43,076 nucleotides of DNA from Isohypsibius dastychi (lineage: Eukaryota; Tardigrada; Eutardigrada; Parachela; Isohypsibiidae), in contig JAQIWT010000059.1 of assembly GCA_034696485.1 (NCBI GenBank), positions 1 to 43,076 of the forward strand, written 5' to 3'. Under the pieces are notes generated by a model. It was not told the DNA's origin, searched no databases, and was given only the letters and a program-made list of their open reading frames with translations. The position numbers and the translations under genes were made by a program. Positions 30,402-42,488 of the stretch are shown here, piece by piece (within the stretch, counting starts at the first letter, position 1; each line of letters opens with the position of its first letter).

Positions 30402-33141
30402 ATGCCTTCGAAGTAAACCGACTTCACGGGGTTAAAACGCGATACCAATTCAACCAGCAAACTTCTGGTGTCGGGTGACGTTTTCAAATATAACCAGAAA
30501 AGAGTTTGCGGTACTCATCTTTGTCATTCTTATCACCCCCCCCCCCCCCCACCCCAACACTGTCGAGGACATCAAACTTATCCAGAGAGTTGACCTTCCA
30601 CCGCCAAAACGAAAAGTGCCTTGTGTAAGATATCCCCAGTCTAGTTGCTCGGCGTCATGAAAGTTGGATTCGAGACACCCTGAAGTAAAGGGGTTGAAAG
30701 TCAGTGACGCAATGGGATTACTGAATCCTGAAAAAGTGCCATACCATTTCGGACCGGAGTTCCTTCCGCCTTTCCCACCACAACCCGCAAGCTCAGATCA
30801 ACACCTGGTTTGCAGACCACCGGATAAAAAATCCGCCTTTCAAGTTTTTTCAGACTGCTTGAATGAATTATCGCTGGATACCTTCCCATATTATGATACT
30901 AAAGTAGAAGATTTTAAGATGAGGGGGGCAATTTTCATCAGTTCATGCAGTTACAGAAGAGGTGGTGTCTTCCGACATCTTCGTCTGGACGATTTCAGAA
31001 GTTCATGGAAGAGAGTAAGGTTTTACGCAAAAAATTGGCGCGAGTCTATCGGCATATCAAAGATCTACACGCGTTATGATCACTTATGCCACTAGAAAGC
31101 ATTTTCCATCTGACAGGGAATGACCAAAACGATCTCGACGAAAAGAAAATTCTCATCGAGTGGAAGACTTCTCCATGGTACATAGAATGCGATTGGACAG
31201 AAGAAATGGATATTTTACAATACAAGTTGCTGAAAGCGAAACGTCCATTCAAGCTTTCCAGTGTCTACAGCCATTTTACCACGCTAAGTCTGTGCGGGCG
31301 AGAGGTTAGATTAGAATGCTCGGTGCTGCCGATATTCCAAAATTCGCATGGTATTGCAGATCACCGATTATGACGAGGCTATGCTGATACTTAAAGCGCT
31401 GAAGCACCTTTCTCTTGCTGCTAACAGACTTGAAAAGCTTGACGGAACTAATTTACCAAAAGGCCTCGAGGTTGATCGCGAAAAAGGATTGATCATATCT
31501 GCCGGTTTAGCTGAATATGTTTTGCATTTGTAGACGATTGATTTATTTGGTAATACATTGAAACACCTGTTCGGGTTATGGCCACCGGAGCTGAAGCATT
31601 TCGGCATTGCCGCCAACGGATTAACGACAATCCAGTCTTTATTGATGGGAGCAAATTTGTAATGACACACGAAGCTCCTACCATTCCCACAAATTGATTG
31701 TAATCCTTAGGCAGAACCCATCTCGTCTCACTGGATGTGGGCGAGAACCTAATTACTGATATACGGGACATTCTGTCGTGTGCCGAGTCGTTTCCAAACC
31801 TGCGGAATCTCCGCGCTGCCGGTAACCCATGCTATGTGAGTTTGAACGAACACCGTGAGTGGCTGTCAATATGTTACGATTCAATGTTCTAGTTGGCAAG
31901 AGATTATCGGAATAAATTGGTTACCCAGCTTGAGAAGCTACTATGTTTGGACGACGAAGAGCTTGTTGAGCCTGTTCGTGCAGACCAAATGGCCGTGAGC
32001 TACGAGCCGTACAGCAATATCGACCCATCACATCAAACCGTATTGCTATTCATTCTTGATACAATTAGCGGAATTCCCAAACCTTCGGGTTACAAGGTGA
32101 GCATTCAAAAGCGATCGCGCCAACACCGTTGTAATGATCCAACCGAATTTTAGAGTCCAACAGAGCAGGAAGCGTACCCACTAATTAAATGGTGTTACTG
32201 TGTTGAAATCACTTTTCCGGGAGTGCTGTTGCCCTTAGCGCCACCCCCACCGCCACAGGCCCCGGATCTTAAAGCGGCGAAGAAAGGTTTGAAACGATTA
32301 CACAGCTGCATTGGCCCAAAATGTTGTCGATGAAAATCAATAGGTAAGAAAAAGCAAGCACGGTCGCCAACTCCTCCTCCGCCGCCTCCGTCGCCACCTG
32401 AGCCAGAAGACCCAATGTATGTTGGGTTGACCGACATGAAGAAGGTTCAGAGCGATAAGCTTGACTGGGTATGGAGCGAATCGATGAAAATCGACGGTTG
32501 TGTACCTCTGCTTACATCACCAACTCAAGCTTATTCTTACATGCAACGTGGAATGAAAGTTAAAGTTATTCAAAAGAGACTAAGTTTCGCGCCACCTGTT
32601 ACAAAAGGACCAAAAAAACGAAAGGTGAATATATAGCCTGTCACTCCTCGGTTTTCTCAAACTATAGGGTTTATTCAGCCAAAACTGCCCAAGGGGCAAA
32701 AGCCTAACCTCTGGGATACAGAACTTGTGACAGAGGTTGTCGAGACTGTTATCGTTGGTGAATTCACCACATCTCTCCTTCCGTTACTTCACGGCTATAA
32801 AGAAGCTACATTTCAACGTGTCTTCCAGCCGCCTGTAGTTATTCCTCCAGTTCAGACCAATGTGAAAAAAAAGCCTAACATCACTGTGGATAAAGTCGGC
32901 GCTGGAATTCCAAAGGATAAGAAATTTGCGATCCGAAGTGAGCAAATGTCCATGCCGTGTATCATTGCGCAGGTCATCTTCTGTTTAAATAGCTGAAGAA
33001 TCCCCACCCAAACGAGTGTCCATTGCCATTAACGGAATGATTCGAGTACATCATGATAGAAAGCCAAGCGATCTTCAAAGCTATCCACCCGAAGTTGGAA
33101 TAAAAGTGACGTCTGATTCGGATCGTGGCAACACGACATAA
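30402..33141 (+). CDS. LRRC43: Leucine-rich repeat-containing protein 43
   Basis: LRR protein of ciliated and testis cells. Fourteen exons: 30402-30412, 30498-30510, 30568-30624, 30664-30903, 30942-31014, 31117-31304, 31360-31470, 31534-31658, 31715-31835, 31893-32096, 32154-32286, 32344-32624, 32679-32937, 32993-33141. All phases agree, giving 654 aa (human LRRC43 656). SPWYIECDW, then LKHLSLAANRLEKLDGTNLP, IDLFGNTLKHL, LVSLDVGENLITDI, LRAAGNPCY and LCLDDEEL reproduce the LRRC43 LRR block ('LILSANQIKEVDATNLPP', 'LVSLDLSFNNLTDL', 'LQGNPLAL', 'LCVLDDI'). The C-terminal Lys/Pro linker and VIVGEFTTSLLPLL segment also correspond. The first two exons are tiny and less certain, and exon 6 could start at 31096. 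Intron 2 carries 15 C next to its acceptor. Confidence 0.85.
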
Positions 33142-33592
33142 AATTCCATCAAACACATCGCATGTATGTGACGCCAGTCCAGTAGCGTAGCAAGATAACT
33201 CAGTGGTCCTGATCAACTTGTCATTTTTTCCTTTGTAACGTGGTGTTTCAGCTGTCATACTGTAGTTCGTTGTTTAGTGCGATCAGTATCGATTGAAGCA
33301 CGTGTTGCTGCCGAATAGTAGCCGACACTGCAAAAGTAACTGTAAAATGTGCGTAAATATACACTTCTAGGCGGCTTTTCTGATGTGGTTATCACTTTTG
33401 GTTCGGCGAAACGAATCTTCAACAGCACGGAATTTATTCGGAAGCGTATCAGTAAATAGAAATTTGAAAATGAAGTTGCGTTGCAAGAAAGTTGAAGTTG
33501 CATAGAAAACAGGCCGGACAAAAGGCTATTGTTCGTCAGTGAATCACCTAGAAGTTCCATTGCAGTTGTCAGACATGAGCCGGGCGATGCAT
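33142..33592. other. Gap between convergent genes
   Basis: 3' flanks of LRRC43 (plus) and the Ser/Thr-rich gene (minus). A minus-strand AATAAA (TTTATT at 33433-33438) lies 155 bp past the stop of the latter. No coding sequence is supported. Confidence 0.4.
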
Positions 33593-35600
33593 TCATCTTG
33601 GCTTTGGCGTGGTCAAAGTAGCCATACGAGCCGTAGTCGTCTTGGAAAGCGTCTTGGCCGGTTTTGGCACGGGCTTGATTGCAGATTTAGCAGAGGACTG
33701 GTTACCGGTCCGAGGTGTAGTCTTGATGATGGGTTTCGGTTTTGGGGTAGCCTTTTTTGTAGGATTTACGCCAGGCTTTGGATTTGGTTTCGATGTGGCT
33801 GGTTTTACACCCGGTTTCAAAGTTGGTTTTGTCATGGGTTTCGGAACTGGTTTTTTACCGGTCGTTTTTGAAGTTTTAGAAGCAGTTTTATCGACAAGTT
33901 CAGCAGGGAAACCTTCGAAACCTTCAAGATTGTCTGCGTTGCTGGCGTGAGATAAAATCGCAGCTGGGTCGATGATGTTACTAAAGTGAAGAGAAACTTA
34001 TGTTATTCCGTGATCGAACAGAGTGGCATATTTAATCAAGCAACGAAAGATCGTCATAACTAATTCATCGCACCCAGACTTACAAAAACCAATTACGAAA
34101 AAAGAACTTGAGGTCTTAGTAAACATCGAATAACTACCCCGCGTTATCGAAATTTGGCTCCAAAGGTCCAACATATGGAGTGCTGGTCACGCTTTGATCA
34201 AAACCGGAGGTGCTGGTTGAATCTGTGGGGATGGCACTGGTGGCGTTTTCTGGCATGGTATAAATCGCCGAGGAGCTTGCCGTTTGTCCATCATTCACCT
34301 GAGAGGCTGTGTTGTTTTGGCCTTGTGGTGTAGTTATCTCTCGAAGGGTGACGTTAGTGATGCCATCTGTTTCGACAACCGTGATGTTGTATAAACCGGT
34401 AGGGTCAACTATGGTGATATTGATCGAGCCAGAAAACAGATGAACCGACGCTGGTGAACTGTCTACTGACTGGCCGAACGGCAGGGTAGCCGATGTCGAG
34501 CCATCATCTGAAACGTTCACCGCGATCGTGGAGGAGTTTAAAATCACGTTTGCGATGTCGGTATCGCTTCGCCATTCAGTGAAGTTCCATGAGTTTTGCT
34601 GTGATAGTGGCGTGGATGTGTTATCACCACGAACAGAATCGTTGTTTGTTTCCACTGCGAACGTGGCTGCAGTCCAGTTTTTGACAAGCTTGCCAAACAG
34701 ACCATCACCCTGCTGGAACTCCAGGCCACCCGTTGAGTTGGCTGTGGATTGGTCAGAAAAAGGCGTACTCTCTGTGATTCCCTCATCAGAGTTGCTGTTT
34801 GAAACGTTTGCATTCAAGTCATAAAGCTTTTTTTTCGATGCCAAGGTTGAAGATTCAGAGTTGGCAGATGACGATGTATCAGATTCAAACTGTGTAGGCA
34901 GTTGATTGAAACCGGATACTCTGGAGAGTTCCGAGGAAGAAGTTGTAGTTGAGGCGACGTTCAAATCCTTTTCGGATTCAGGGTGGAAACTGGAAGATTG
35001 ATTGCCAACGACAGCCGCAGACGTATTAATGGACGACATTTCGCCATTGCTTGCGACAGTCACGTTGTCAAGAAACACTGTACTCAGGGATTCAGAATAA
35101 CCCATCGTTGTTGCTTCAGAGTCTGTTGGCGAGAACGATGTAGTCTGATCCAGTTGATTCGAACTTGCGACTTGGAAAGGGTGGGCTTCTGGCTTGATTT
35201 CAGACTCAGGCTGACCCGGGTTGATGATCGTGTTGTCGTTGTTATAAACATTGAAAGTATTGCCATGAACGTTCACGGTGCTGCCAATGAAGGACGGGTC
35301 ACCTGCAGAGACTGACGGCCGTCCTTCAGCACGCGAAAAGTTAGTGGCATCCGCAGTGGCCCGTTGACCCGCTTGAGGTGGTGGAAAATAGGTTGGGGAT
35401 ACCCACAGTGGATCTCTGTTCTGCTGCTCATTATCACGGGAGTTGTCGTCACTGAAATCCTGGTCGTCATCGGTAAATGAAAGAACCGCCTCTTTGCAGA
35501 CTAAGACGGTTTTCGGTTTGCGGACTGAATAAACTGAACGAGCGTGCAAGCACGTGGAAGAGATGACCATGAGGGCGCATAATTTCATGAGAGCTGCCAT
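33593..35600 (-). CDS. Secreted Ser/Thr-rich, heavily glycosylated protein with Lys/Pro-rich tail
   Basis: Not recognised; mucin-like. Exon 1 is 35600-34138 and exon 2 is 33980-33593; the 157-bp intron joins phase 2 to phase 1 exactly (616 aa). It opens with a signal peptide (MAALMKLCALMVISSTCLHA). Residues ~30-487 are Ser/Thr/Asn/Asp rich with about 17 N-X-S/T sequons (NFS, NVT, NQS, NWT, NFT, NIT and others) and few Cys. A short NVHGNTFNVYNND element lies at ~110-122. Exon 2 switches to Lys/Pro/Thr repeats (KPVPKPMTKP, KPNPKPG, TPKPKP) with no acidic residues. No GPI or membrane anchor is apparent. It could be an extracellular matrix, egg-shell, cuticle or seminal protein. If the intron is wrong, exon 1 ends itself at a stop at 34134-34136. 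Confidence 0.65.
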
Positions 35601-36806
35601 TGTTAAATTCCTAGTTTCAAGATCTTGAATGATCGGAAAATGAAAGCTGGTGCCGATCGATTACCTATTTGTGGGTTTTTCCGTGAGTCGAATCCTATGG
35701 CAACCTGACTCGAAGTATACAAAGTAAGGGTTTACCACGTCAATGACGGCGGTTTCCAATCGAATTTGTTTGTATGGCAGTAGTGAGGTCGATTTTCGTG
35801 GCGAAAAAGTCGCAGAAGTTTGAATCACTCTCAATAAACGGAAGGTATCCAGTAAGTCAGTCATAGGTGGGTTGACACTTTGCGTTTTTCGGAGTGATGC
35901 TGAGCGAGGTTACAAAATGCACCAAAGCAAGACTTTCCAAAATCTGTTCTTTATCTATCATACCAACCAAGTACTATCTTTTTAAAAGAACGAGTACCAA
36001 CATGCTCGATGCCGTTGTACGTTGTCTTCTTTCACACGATCCTAGTCTTCGTCCCATTCCAGAAAGTTTATTTGATTCTGGACTCTCGACATTCGTCTGT
36101 GAGAACTGACTTTCAGGGATCATATTGTTCGAAATCCGTTTAGTGAGGCTATGGAAAGCCGACATACCATTCAAACTGAAATGATGGGAAAAGTCTCTTT
36201 TTTCATCCCCTCGCATTTGCTGATTCACAACGCTAACATCACCTTCTTGTTCTTGTACCGAATAACCCGAAGGTTCACGCACCAAAGAAGCGGTAAATAA
36301 AAACAAAATCTAAACCGCGGAATCGATCCTTACAGAGTGTTTTCAGGCAGTTATCAACTATTACTGTTAATTTCAGTAGCAAGCTCATATCATCACAGAC
36401 ATTTTTAACCGCAGTATATGGTTGTCGTGAGAAGAACGAGCTGGCTGCATAAGTAATATTGTGTTATGCTTTTCCGTCCAATTACTGACATTCAATCTCT
36501 CAGGAAATGTGTTTCAACATTTGCTCTCAGAACACAAGTTTTATACAATTTTTTATCAAAATTAGTCAATAATGCAGAAAGTTATGAATTGACAAGATTT
36601 TAGGCCGACATATAGATGCAATAATCTCACTTTCCTGATCAGACCATTTCTGAAAAACCGATATTTATGGGCCTCCTGGGGGATTATTCAGAACACACAG
36701 CAACGGCTAGAACCACCAGTTGAGGATTTAATTACTGCTGCTCTCACACATCTGGCTGCATACAAGTGATCAGTTCAGCATCAGCACCAATGCACATGTC
36801 CTGTCG
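35601..36806. other. Intergenic interval
   Basis: Upstream of the Ser/Thr-rich gene and downstream of the long coiled-coil gene. Open frames (35661-35864 minus, 35974-36306 minus) are short, and I found no splice partners. AT-rich, no recognised repeats. Confidence 0.4.
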
Positions 36807-39644
36807 TTAAATCGTGAGCATTGAGTCAATAGGAGTGAAGTCTGAATCAAACAATGATGTCTGGTTACGCAGAAAGTGATAAGCGAAGCGTTCCGCAATA
36901 TCCGTCAACTTTTTGCACTGAGTTTTCGTCAGATCAAGATATTGTTCCGTTTGAGATGCCATATGCAAAAGGCTGCCGAGCTGCCGTTCTGATTTGCATA
37001 AAAAGGCTGAAAAACTCTGGTATTCTTGTCCAGCTATCGTCCCAGAGTTCAAGAGAATTCCTGCATTGAATACCACAAACACTTCACCAAACCAAATCGA
37101 ACATGCCGAAAACAAGAACATACCAGTGTACTGATTAAGAATTTGTTGTTTGATACTGATTTCTCGTAGCATCTCGGGTCTGTCCTTTACACATTTCCAG
37201 ATTGCTGTTAATAAACTCTCCGTTGCCTGCACTGCAGGTGTGGTTTGATTGACCACATATGTAACGTAACTTTTGCAGATTTTCCCCATCAGTTTGTACC
37301 CAATAAAAGCACGCTGAATGCCGCAGAGGTCAGTCTCGAGCTCTTTGGAGAAAGCTGCGATTGATAGTTGAAGAGCATCCTGCAAAAAAACTATTGTTTA
37401 ATTCGGTCAGAGGTTTTAAAAGGTCGACACGAGATGAATCAAATATTCGGCAGACATTTAAAACATCTTTGTATCAAATCAGCAGGGTCTGTAAATGTTA
37501 CCAGTTTTTTCCAGGTTTCGGTATTTGCTACTCTGGCGAGATGAACCCTTCCGTCCCAAGCGTTTAAACTCTCCTCGGCCTCATACACTTTTTCACTGAT
37601 GAACATGCAAAAAATCGCCATATCTGAGTAGCAACTCGTGTAGCCATTATATAGCAATTGATGCATCATGTGCTCTTGTCTCAAAATAAGCAAAAGCCGG
37701 GTGTATTCTCGCTCCAAATCCTCCATGCGCGATGTCAACCACCTTTCTTCTTCCAAAAGCTCTGTCCTCAGTTGATCCTGGTGACCTCTTTCGCATCTCA
37801 AAAAATCCATTTTGCTGAGCATTATTAATTCGCGATACTTTTCAATCTGGATGTTGTCTTGTAACAACACAATGTCATTTTGTTTGTTTAGAATCAAATC
37901 ATCCAAATCCGCCAGTTCAACCGCCATTTTAGCACAGTGTTCTGCCAAAGTATTTTCAAGCGTCTGAAGCTCTTTTCGCAAGTTCCTGATTCGATCTTGT
38001 TCTTCGGTAGTGTCTGTCTAGGGAAATATGTTTCAAAGTTGAGCGAGTAAACATGAGCACTGTACCAATAGCTGTTGAAGCTGAGCTGTGGCTTGTTCAC
38101 GTAAAAAAGCTTCCTGCCCCTCGAGGTCTCTCAGAATGTTGTGTTGTCCATCACATTCTTGTTGGAGGCTTCTAGTGTCGTCGGTAATCTCTTGAACCTG
38201 TTTCTTCAGTTTTTCCACCTTTCGGTTTTTTGCCTGGATAGCGCGTTTCAACTTTTGAGACTCGTTGTTCAGGTGAGATTCTTGCTCTAAAAGCTACAAG
38301 AAGAGTACAGTGGAAGAGTGAGATGTCTACAGATTTTGTGCCTCCAAACCGCTTTGATCTTTTGTTGGAGTTCTTCCACTGAATCGAAGGTACCCAGAAC
38401 GCCTTCCCATTCTTTTCGGTCGAAGAATGTGTTACCACCAGAGTGCTCATTACCGAAGAGTAGCGACAGGCCATCCAATACGGCTTCGCTTGGATTTTTA
38501 TCCGGTCTGACAAATTCTTCCTCACCCGTTGTTGCTGCAAGGTCTTCATCGTTGATAAACTCTTCCAGTTCCAGGTCCGAAGGTGATAAATAGGGATTCT
38601 CAAGCTGGAGGGCCCACTTCTCCAGATCGGACATTCTGACTTTTCGGAATTCATCTTCTTCCAATTTAGAAGCAAGATTTATCTTGTTTTGAACAGATAT
38701 TAATTCGGTTACTGCAGAATACTCTTTCTTCAAATCCTCTATGTGGCTTAGCATTTTCGACAAAGCTTTCCTCAATGCGAAGGCAGAATCATCTCCAGTT
38801 AGAGACAGCTGGAATCCGCATGTGGTTTGATCAGTGATGCCCTGACAGCGATTGACTTACTTCGGTGTCCTGAGCGATGAGGTCTCGCTCGTTCAGAATG
38901 GAACGTTCAAGCTCATAGAGACGAAAATGAGTAGTTAGAAAGTCCTCTTCCCTGAAATCTCCGTTTTAGTAAATCGACTGAACCCCATTGAGTAGTACCA
39001 TTCTTCACGCTCGCTTATAATTGCTCCCTCGATGGCAGCTATCCGGTCATTCGTCCTTGCGATCTGTCATAATAAAGCGCTTTCAAACTCGAAAGAACTT
39101 CGCAGGTGAACACAGCGGCCGACCACCTCACACTTTCGTGGGCCATATTGATGGCATCTTTATTGTCCGATCGTCGGTCAAAATACATATTTACGGTGTT
39201 CATTATTTCTTGAGTGTCTGCTGCTACCTGTTTCACCAGAATCCTGCAAATTCCGAAACAAATACCACTTAACGCACAATCACACGGCCTTTTAGTTACT
39301 TCAGGCGAACATTATCCTCGCGTAAAAGCCGTAGTAAGCTTTGCCTTTCCCCTAATTCATCCGACACAGCTGTCACTGTATTGAGTGCTTGCTCGAGCTT
39401 TCGCAGTCCAGCTGCCTGGCATGCTGCAGCAAGTGCTAAACCAAGAAATAACGACGTTTCTCGCTATTGTGAGAAATAACATTCCATTTACCTCGTTGAG
39501 AGTGCCGGAATACGCCTACTAGCGTTGGAAACTGTTCATTGTATTTCGCTCGCTCGAGGTTTGTCAGCTCGAGATGGTGCCTCAGCACAATATGGTCGTT
39601 CCTCTTCAAGCAGGTTGGATTAGGAACAGATCGATAAGTTCTTG
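36807..39644 (-). CDS. Long coiled-coil protein, unrecognised, 5' end open
   Basis: Eleven phase-matched exons: 39644-39492, 39435-39300, 39243-39132, 39063-38999, 38951-38861, 38808-38350, 38293-38066, 38017-37502, 37379-37271, 37231-37124, 37060-36807, giving at least 742 aa. Residues ~10-185 and ~340-590 are heptad-rich helices (LRKLEQALNTVTAVSDEL; KNRKVEKLKKQVQEI; LRKELQTLENTLAEH). Between them is an acidic insert (LELEEFINDEDLAATTGEEEF). The C terminus is helical and Cys/Gln rich. It resembles the CCDC-type structural proteins of axonemes and centrosomes, and the neighbourhood supports that, but I cannot name a family; dynein regulatory complex, CCDC146-like or CCDC175-like proteins are all possible. 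The frame stays open upstream to about 39760 without ATG, so a 5' exon is missing. The ninth intron is only 39 bp. Confidence 0.6.
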
Positions 39645-42175
39645 CTGAGAACCTCAAACCATTTTTGGCCGGGTTTGTACACGAATCAAAACATGCAATC
39701 CGTGAGCTAGAAGCATGTAGCGTCTCTGGTGTATGATAGAACGAAATTGCCGCTCTTTAATCCATCCTCGCGATTACCCTGGCACAACACGATTGATTTT
39801 CATCCCCGCTCCCAAGGGTGGGGACTTAACAGCGCTATCGCATATCGGATCCATACAAGTTACAACTTGAAAAACTCTGTCTGGTTTCTATCGAACGATC
39901 AAAGAAGCGCGCCGCCGCCCTGCAAATTTGTACTTTATTGGATCTAAGGTTTTCCTGTTCCCCATCACATCCAATCCGCACATGCGAGGTCACCCTCCAC
40001 TCATGAATTAATTATATGGGTGGAGCGTGACGTAGCCGTGCGATTTGATCAATTTAATGTTTCGACCAAGTGGTTAGCGAGTGGTCCGCTGTTTCCTCCT
40101 TCGGGTGACGGAAGTCATTCTGAGGGTCAGTCAACTGGGAGTGATTTTCGACAGGAGTTACTGACCGCAGAAAACCGATATTGTGATTGCTTGTGTTTTC
40201 TTCCTTAAGACGGTTCGCGAAGCGTGCGGGGACACTTATATTCAGGAGACACTCAATGGCTACCTAAACATCGAAAACTCCGAGGTTTTTGTCCGTATAC
40301 TTGATTTGATAAGTCAGATTTGATTGTGCCAGCTGGTCGCGAGGACATAGCTCTACAGGTTTTCCATGTACCACATTGTAGCTAGTTCGTTGTTGCTCTC
40401 TGTATTTTCCATCTTGTTATTCATTACATCTAGGGGTCCAACCAATTACACAATCCATCGTCGAGTTTCTAACTTTTGACTATATGGATTGGGGAAAGTA
40501 CTGGGGTTGCTGATATGTTCAGGTTTGTCCTGGATTTTCTGGGTTAAGGGCTCAAGACACAGCCCTCTGAACCCTCACCCTCTGAGATGATCAGGGCAGA
40601 TGGAGGATTACTCAAGAGCCAGGGGGCTTTGGGGACAAAGCCAAGGGGCTTTCGGGATGAGGCTGTTGCTACTGTGAACATGAGATTATGTGACAGCTGC
40701 TGTATGCATGGACCTGAATTGAGCGAAATTTTGTCAGTATGATATCATACACGGCGCTTCTTGGACCTACAATGTGCCTTCTAAAGATGCAAAGGAGCCT
40801 CATTGCCGTTCTTTCGAACGGAAGCTTCCGATATTTTTACGTTTACAAAAGCGGCCATACGTATTGAACACTTCCAAGTTTACCATTTCTGTTAGTGTTC
40901 CGATGATGTAGTCCACGTCCACCTCCGCAGTATGTGGGACGTAGCACCCACCTTGATCACTTCGAGTTATGTCAAAACTTTTCCCTGGAACCATCTAACT
41001 GTTGTTCCAATGAGAAATGAGTTGACCGGGGGAAGACGTACCAACCCTATGGAGTACTTCAATCGCAGTTTTTGTTCTGTACTTCAGCATCCGCTCAAAG
41101 TTTGACTTCGCTTTCTGGGTGAACATTGTTATTTGTCGATGCGGGGATATGCTTTATCGGTCTATGCCTCTCATAAAATTTCGAACTCTGTATCAGAACT
41201 TTGACAGCGTATTCTGGCAACCGATACTCGATGGTGTCTGCCTGCCTGTATCGTATTTGGTGAACCAATCATGATACCGTATTTGCAAAATGTAACGGAA
41301 CAGGCCCGGGAGGGAGAGAGGGAGAGAGAGAGAGAGAGAGCCAGATATCCTCGTGGATCTAATTGGTTGGTGGGTATGTACGCTTCAATCTTTTCAGTTT
41401 TCAGAAAATAAATATACCGATAAAAACCGCGAGGTGAATCGCGATTTTGAACATCTGAGCCTGAGCCTCAGATATCAAGTCCTCACGTATTCCACGAGAA
41501 AATGATTACAAAAAAAATTGTAAACGTCGCGTAATATTTCTGGTGAAAGCAGTGCAAGCGGGTACATTCACTCTCGTAGGGAGCGGCTTACGCAGTGGTC
41601 CACTGAAAAGGAGTGTGCGGGAGCCACTCTCCACATTGACAGCGGTTTAACCGGTTTTGAACCGAAAACTCAGATTTGTTATGAAAAGGCGTGGCTAGGG
41701 ATAGAGACCAGGCAGAGAAGGGGGATGGCCGACCAATCACGTGGACTTATTTGCAATCCTATCAGCCTACCTAACACAGGGTCCATATGTAGTAACTAAT
41801 TGTTGGTCCTCGCCATTGGGGGTAAGGACAGAAAAGATGGACTCGAACTGACGGCTGAAGACTTCAAATCAAAAAGCAAACCGTTCCATCTTGACTGAAT
41901 CTCTTTCTCTCTTCTTGGTACACTTTCCTCAAGTGTTCATGAGCACCAAAGGCCTTAATGAAATATGTTCCAAACAGTAAAACTGAAAAGCATTGTCAAG
42001 TCCTTTGATGACTCATATCGAAACAAGTTTTGCTTGAAGAGGTTGCTACAACGGTGCGAAGACCGAGAAACCGACCGTGGGCATGCCAAGAGATGGTTCA
42101 CCAATAAAAAACATAGATCTTATACTGGTGTTAGAAAGGGGACACCACAAGAAACCCAAACACAACTAAAACAAC
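39645..42175. other. 2.5-kb region without a convincing gene
   Basis: Apart from the possible 5' exon of the long coiled-coil gene near 39645-39760, only short frames occur (for example 40800-40994 minus, 41965-42273 plus). None has splice partners or recognisable motifs. An AG microsatellite lies at 41311-41340. No RNA gene was recognised. Confidence 0.45.
41311..41340 (+). repeat. (AG)n / (GGGA)n microsatellite
   Basis: AGGGAGAGAGGG followed by nine uninterrupted AG units; a simple sequence tract likely to vary in length between individuals. Confidence 0.8.
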
Positions 42176-42488
42176 TTACACCACATCCTCAATACCAAGA
42201 ATCCGCCGGAAAGAAAATGGTTCATACAAATATCCTTCGCCTCTGTAAAACTTATTCTGAAATTCGACCCTGAGAAAGAAGCTCAACATTGGCCAATAAG
42301 AGAACTGGTGAATGACGAATCGTACCAATGCAGGCGGAGAGCGTGAAGGAAAGCACTCAGTCCCTCCATAAACAGCAATATTCCGACTGTCAGCACAGCC
42401 CAGAAGAAGAATATTATGGCCAAAGGAACAACACTTGCCATCCTTAAGCCAACTGTCATGATCATGTTCCATAAAACTTCAGCTAATT
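42176..42488 (-). CDS. V-type H+-ATPase 116-kDa subunit a, last two exons
   Basis: Membrane-embedded stator subunit of the proton pump. Exons 42488-42326 and 42269-42176 (56-bp intron, phase matched) encode the C terminus: [14 protein letters not shown], a transmembrane helix, [36 protein letters not shown] and EPFSF. This is the near-invariant end of Vph1/ATP6V0A proteins, including the conserved Arg of the ALRLHW motif. Preceding exons, with the essential proton-path Arg, are not in the remaining ~590 bp; the upstream intron, which contains 14-C and 9-C runs, continues past the window edge. The split codon at the exon start (xAA) would complete the expected Gln of 'HAQL'. A truncated pseudogene cannot be excluded, but no lesion is visible. 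Confidence 0.85.

Noticed and set aside
32195-32437. Gly-rich minus-strand frame
   Set aside because: It is the antisense of the Pro-rich linkers of LRRC43 exons 11 and 12, which splice in phase on the plus strand.
33539-33950. Plus-strand frames rich in Gly/Phe/Val (GFGTGF-like)
   Set aside because: This is the mirror of the Lys/Pro/Thr repeats of the minus-strand exon 33980-33593, which joins in phase to the upstream exon.
34528-35315. Plus-strand open frames opposite the Ser/Thr-rich gene
   Set aside because: They are antisense shadows of the 487-codon minus-strand exon with its signal peptide and sequons. They lack starts in good context and splice partners.
40800-40994. Short minus-strand frame considered as a transposon-derived protein
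   Set aside because: 64 codons with no flanking repeats or motif; too little to support a call.
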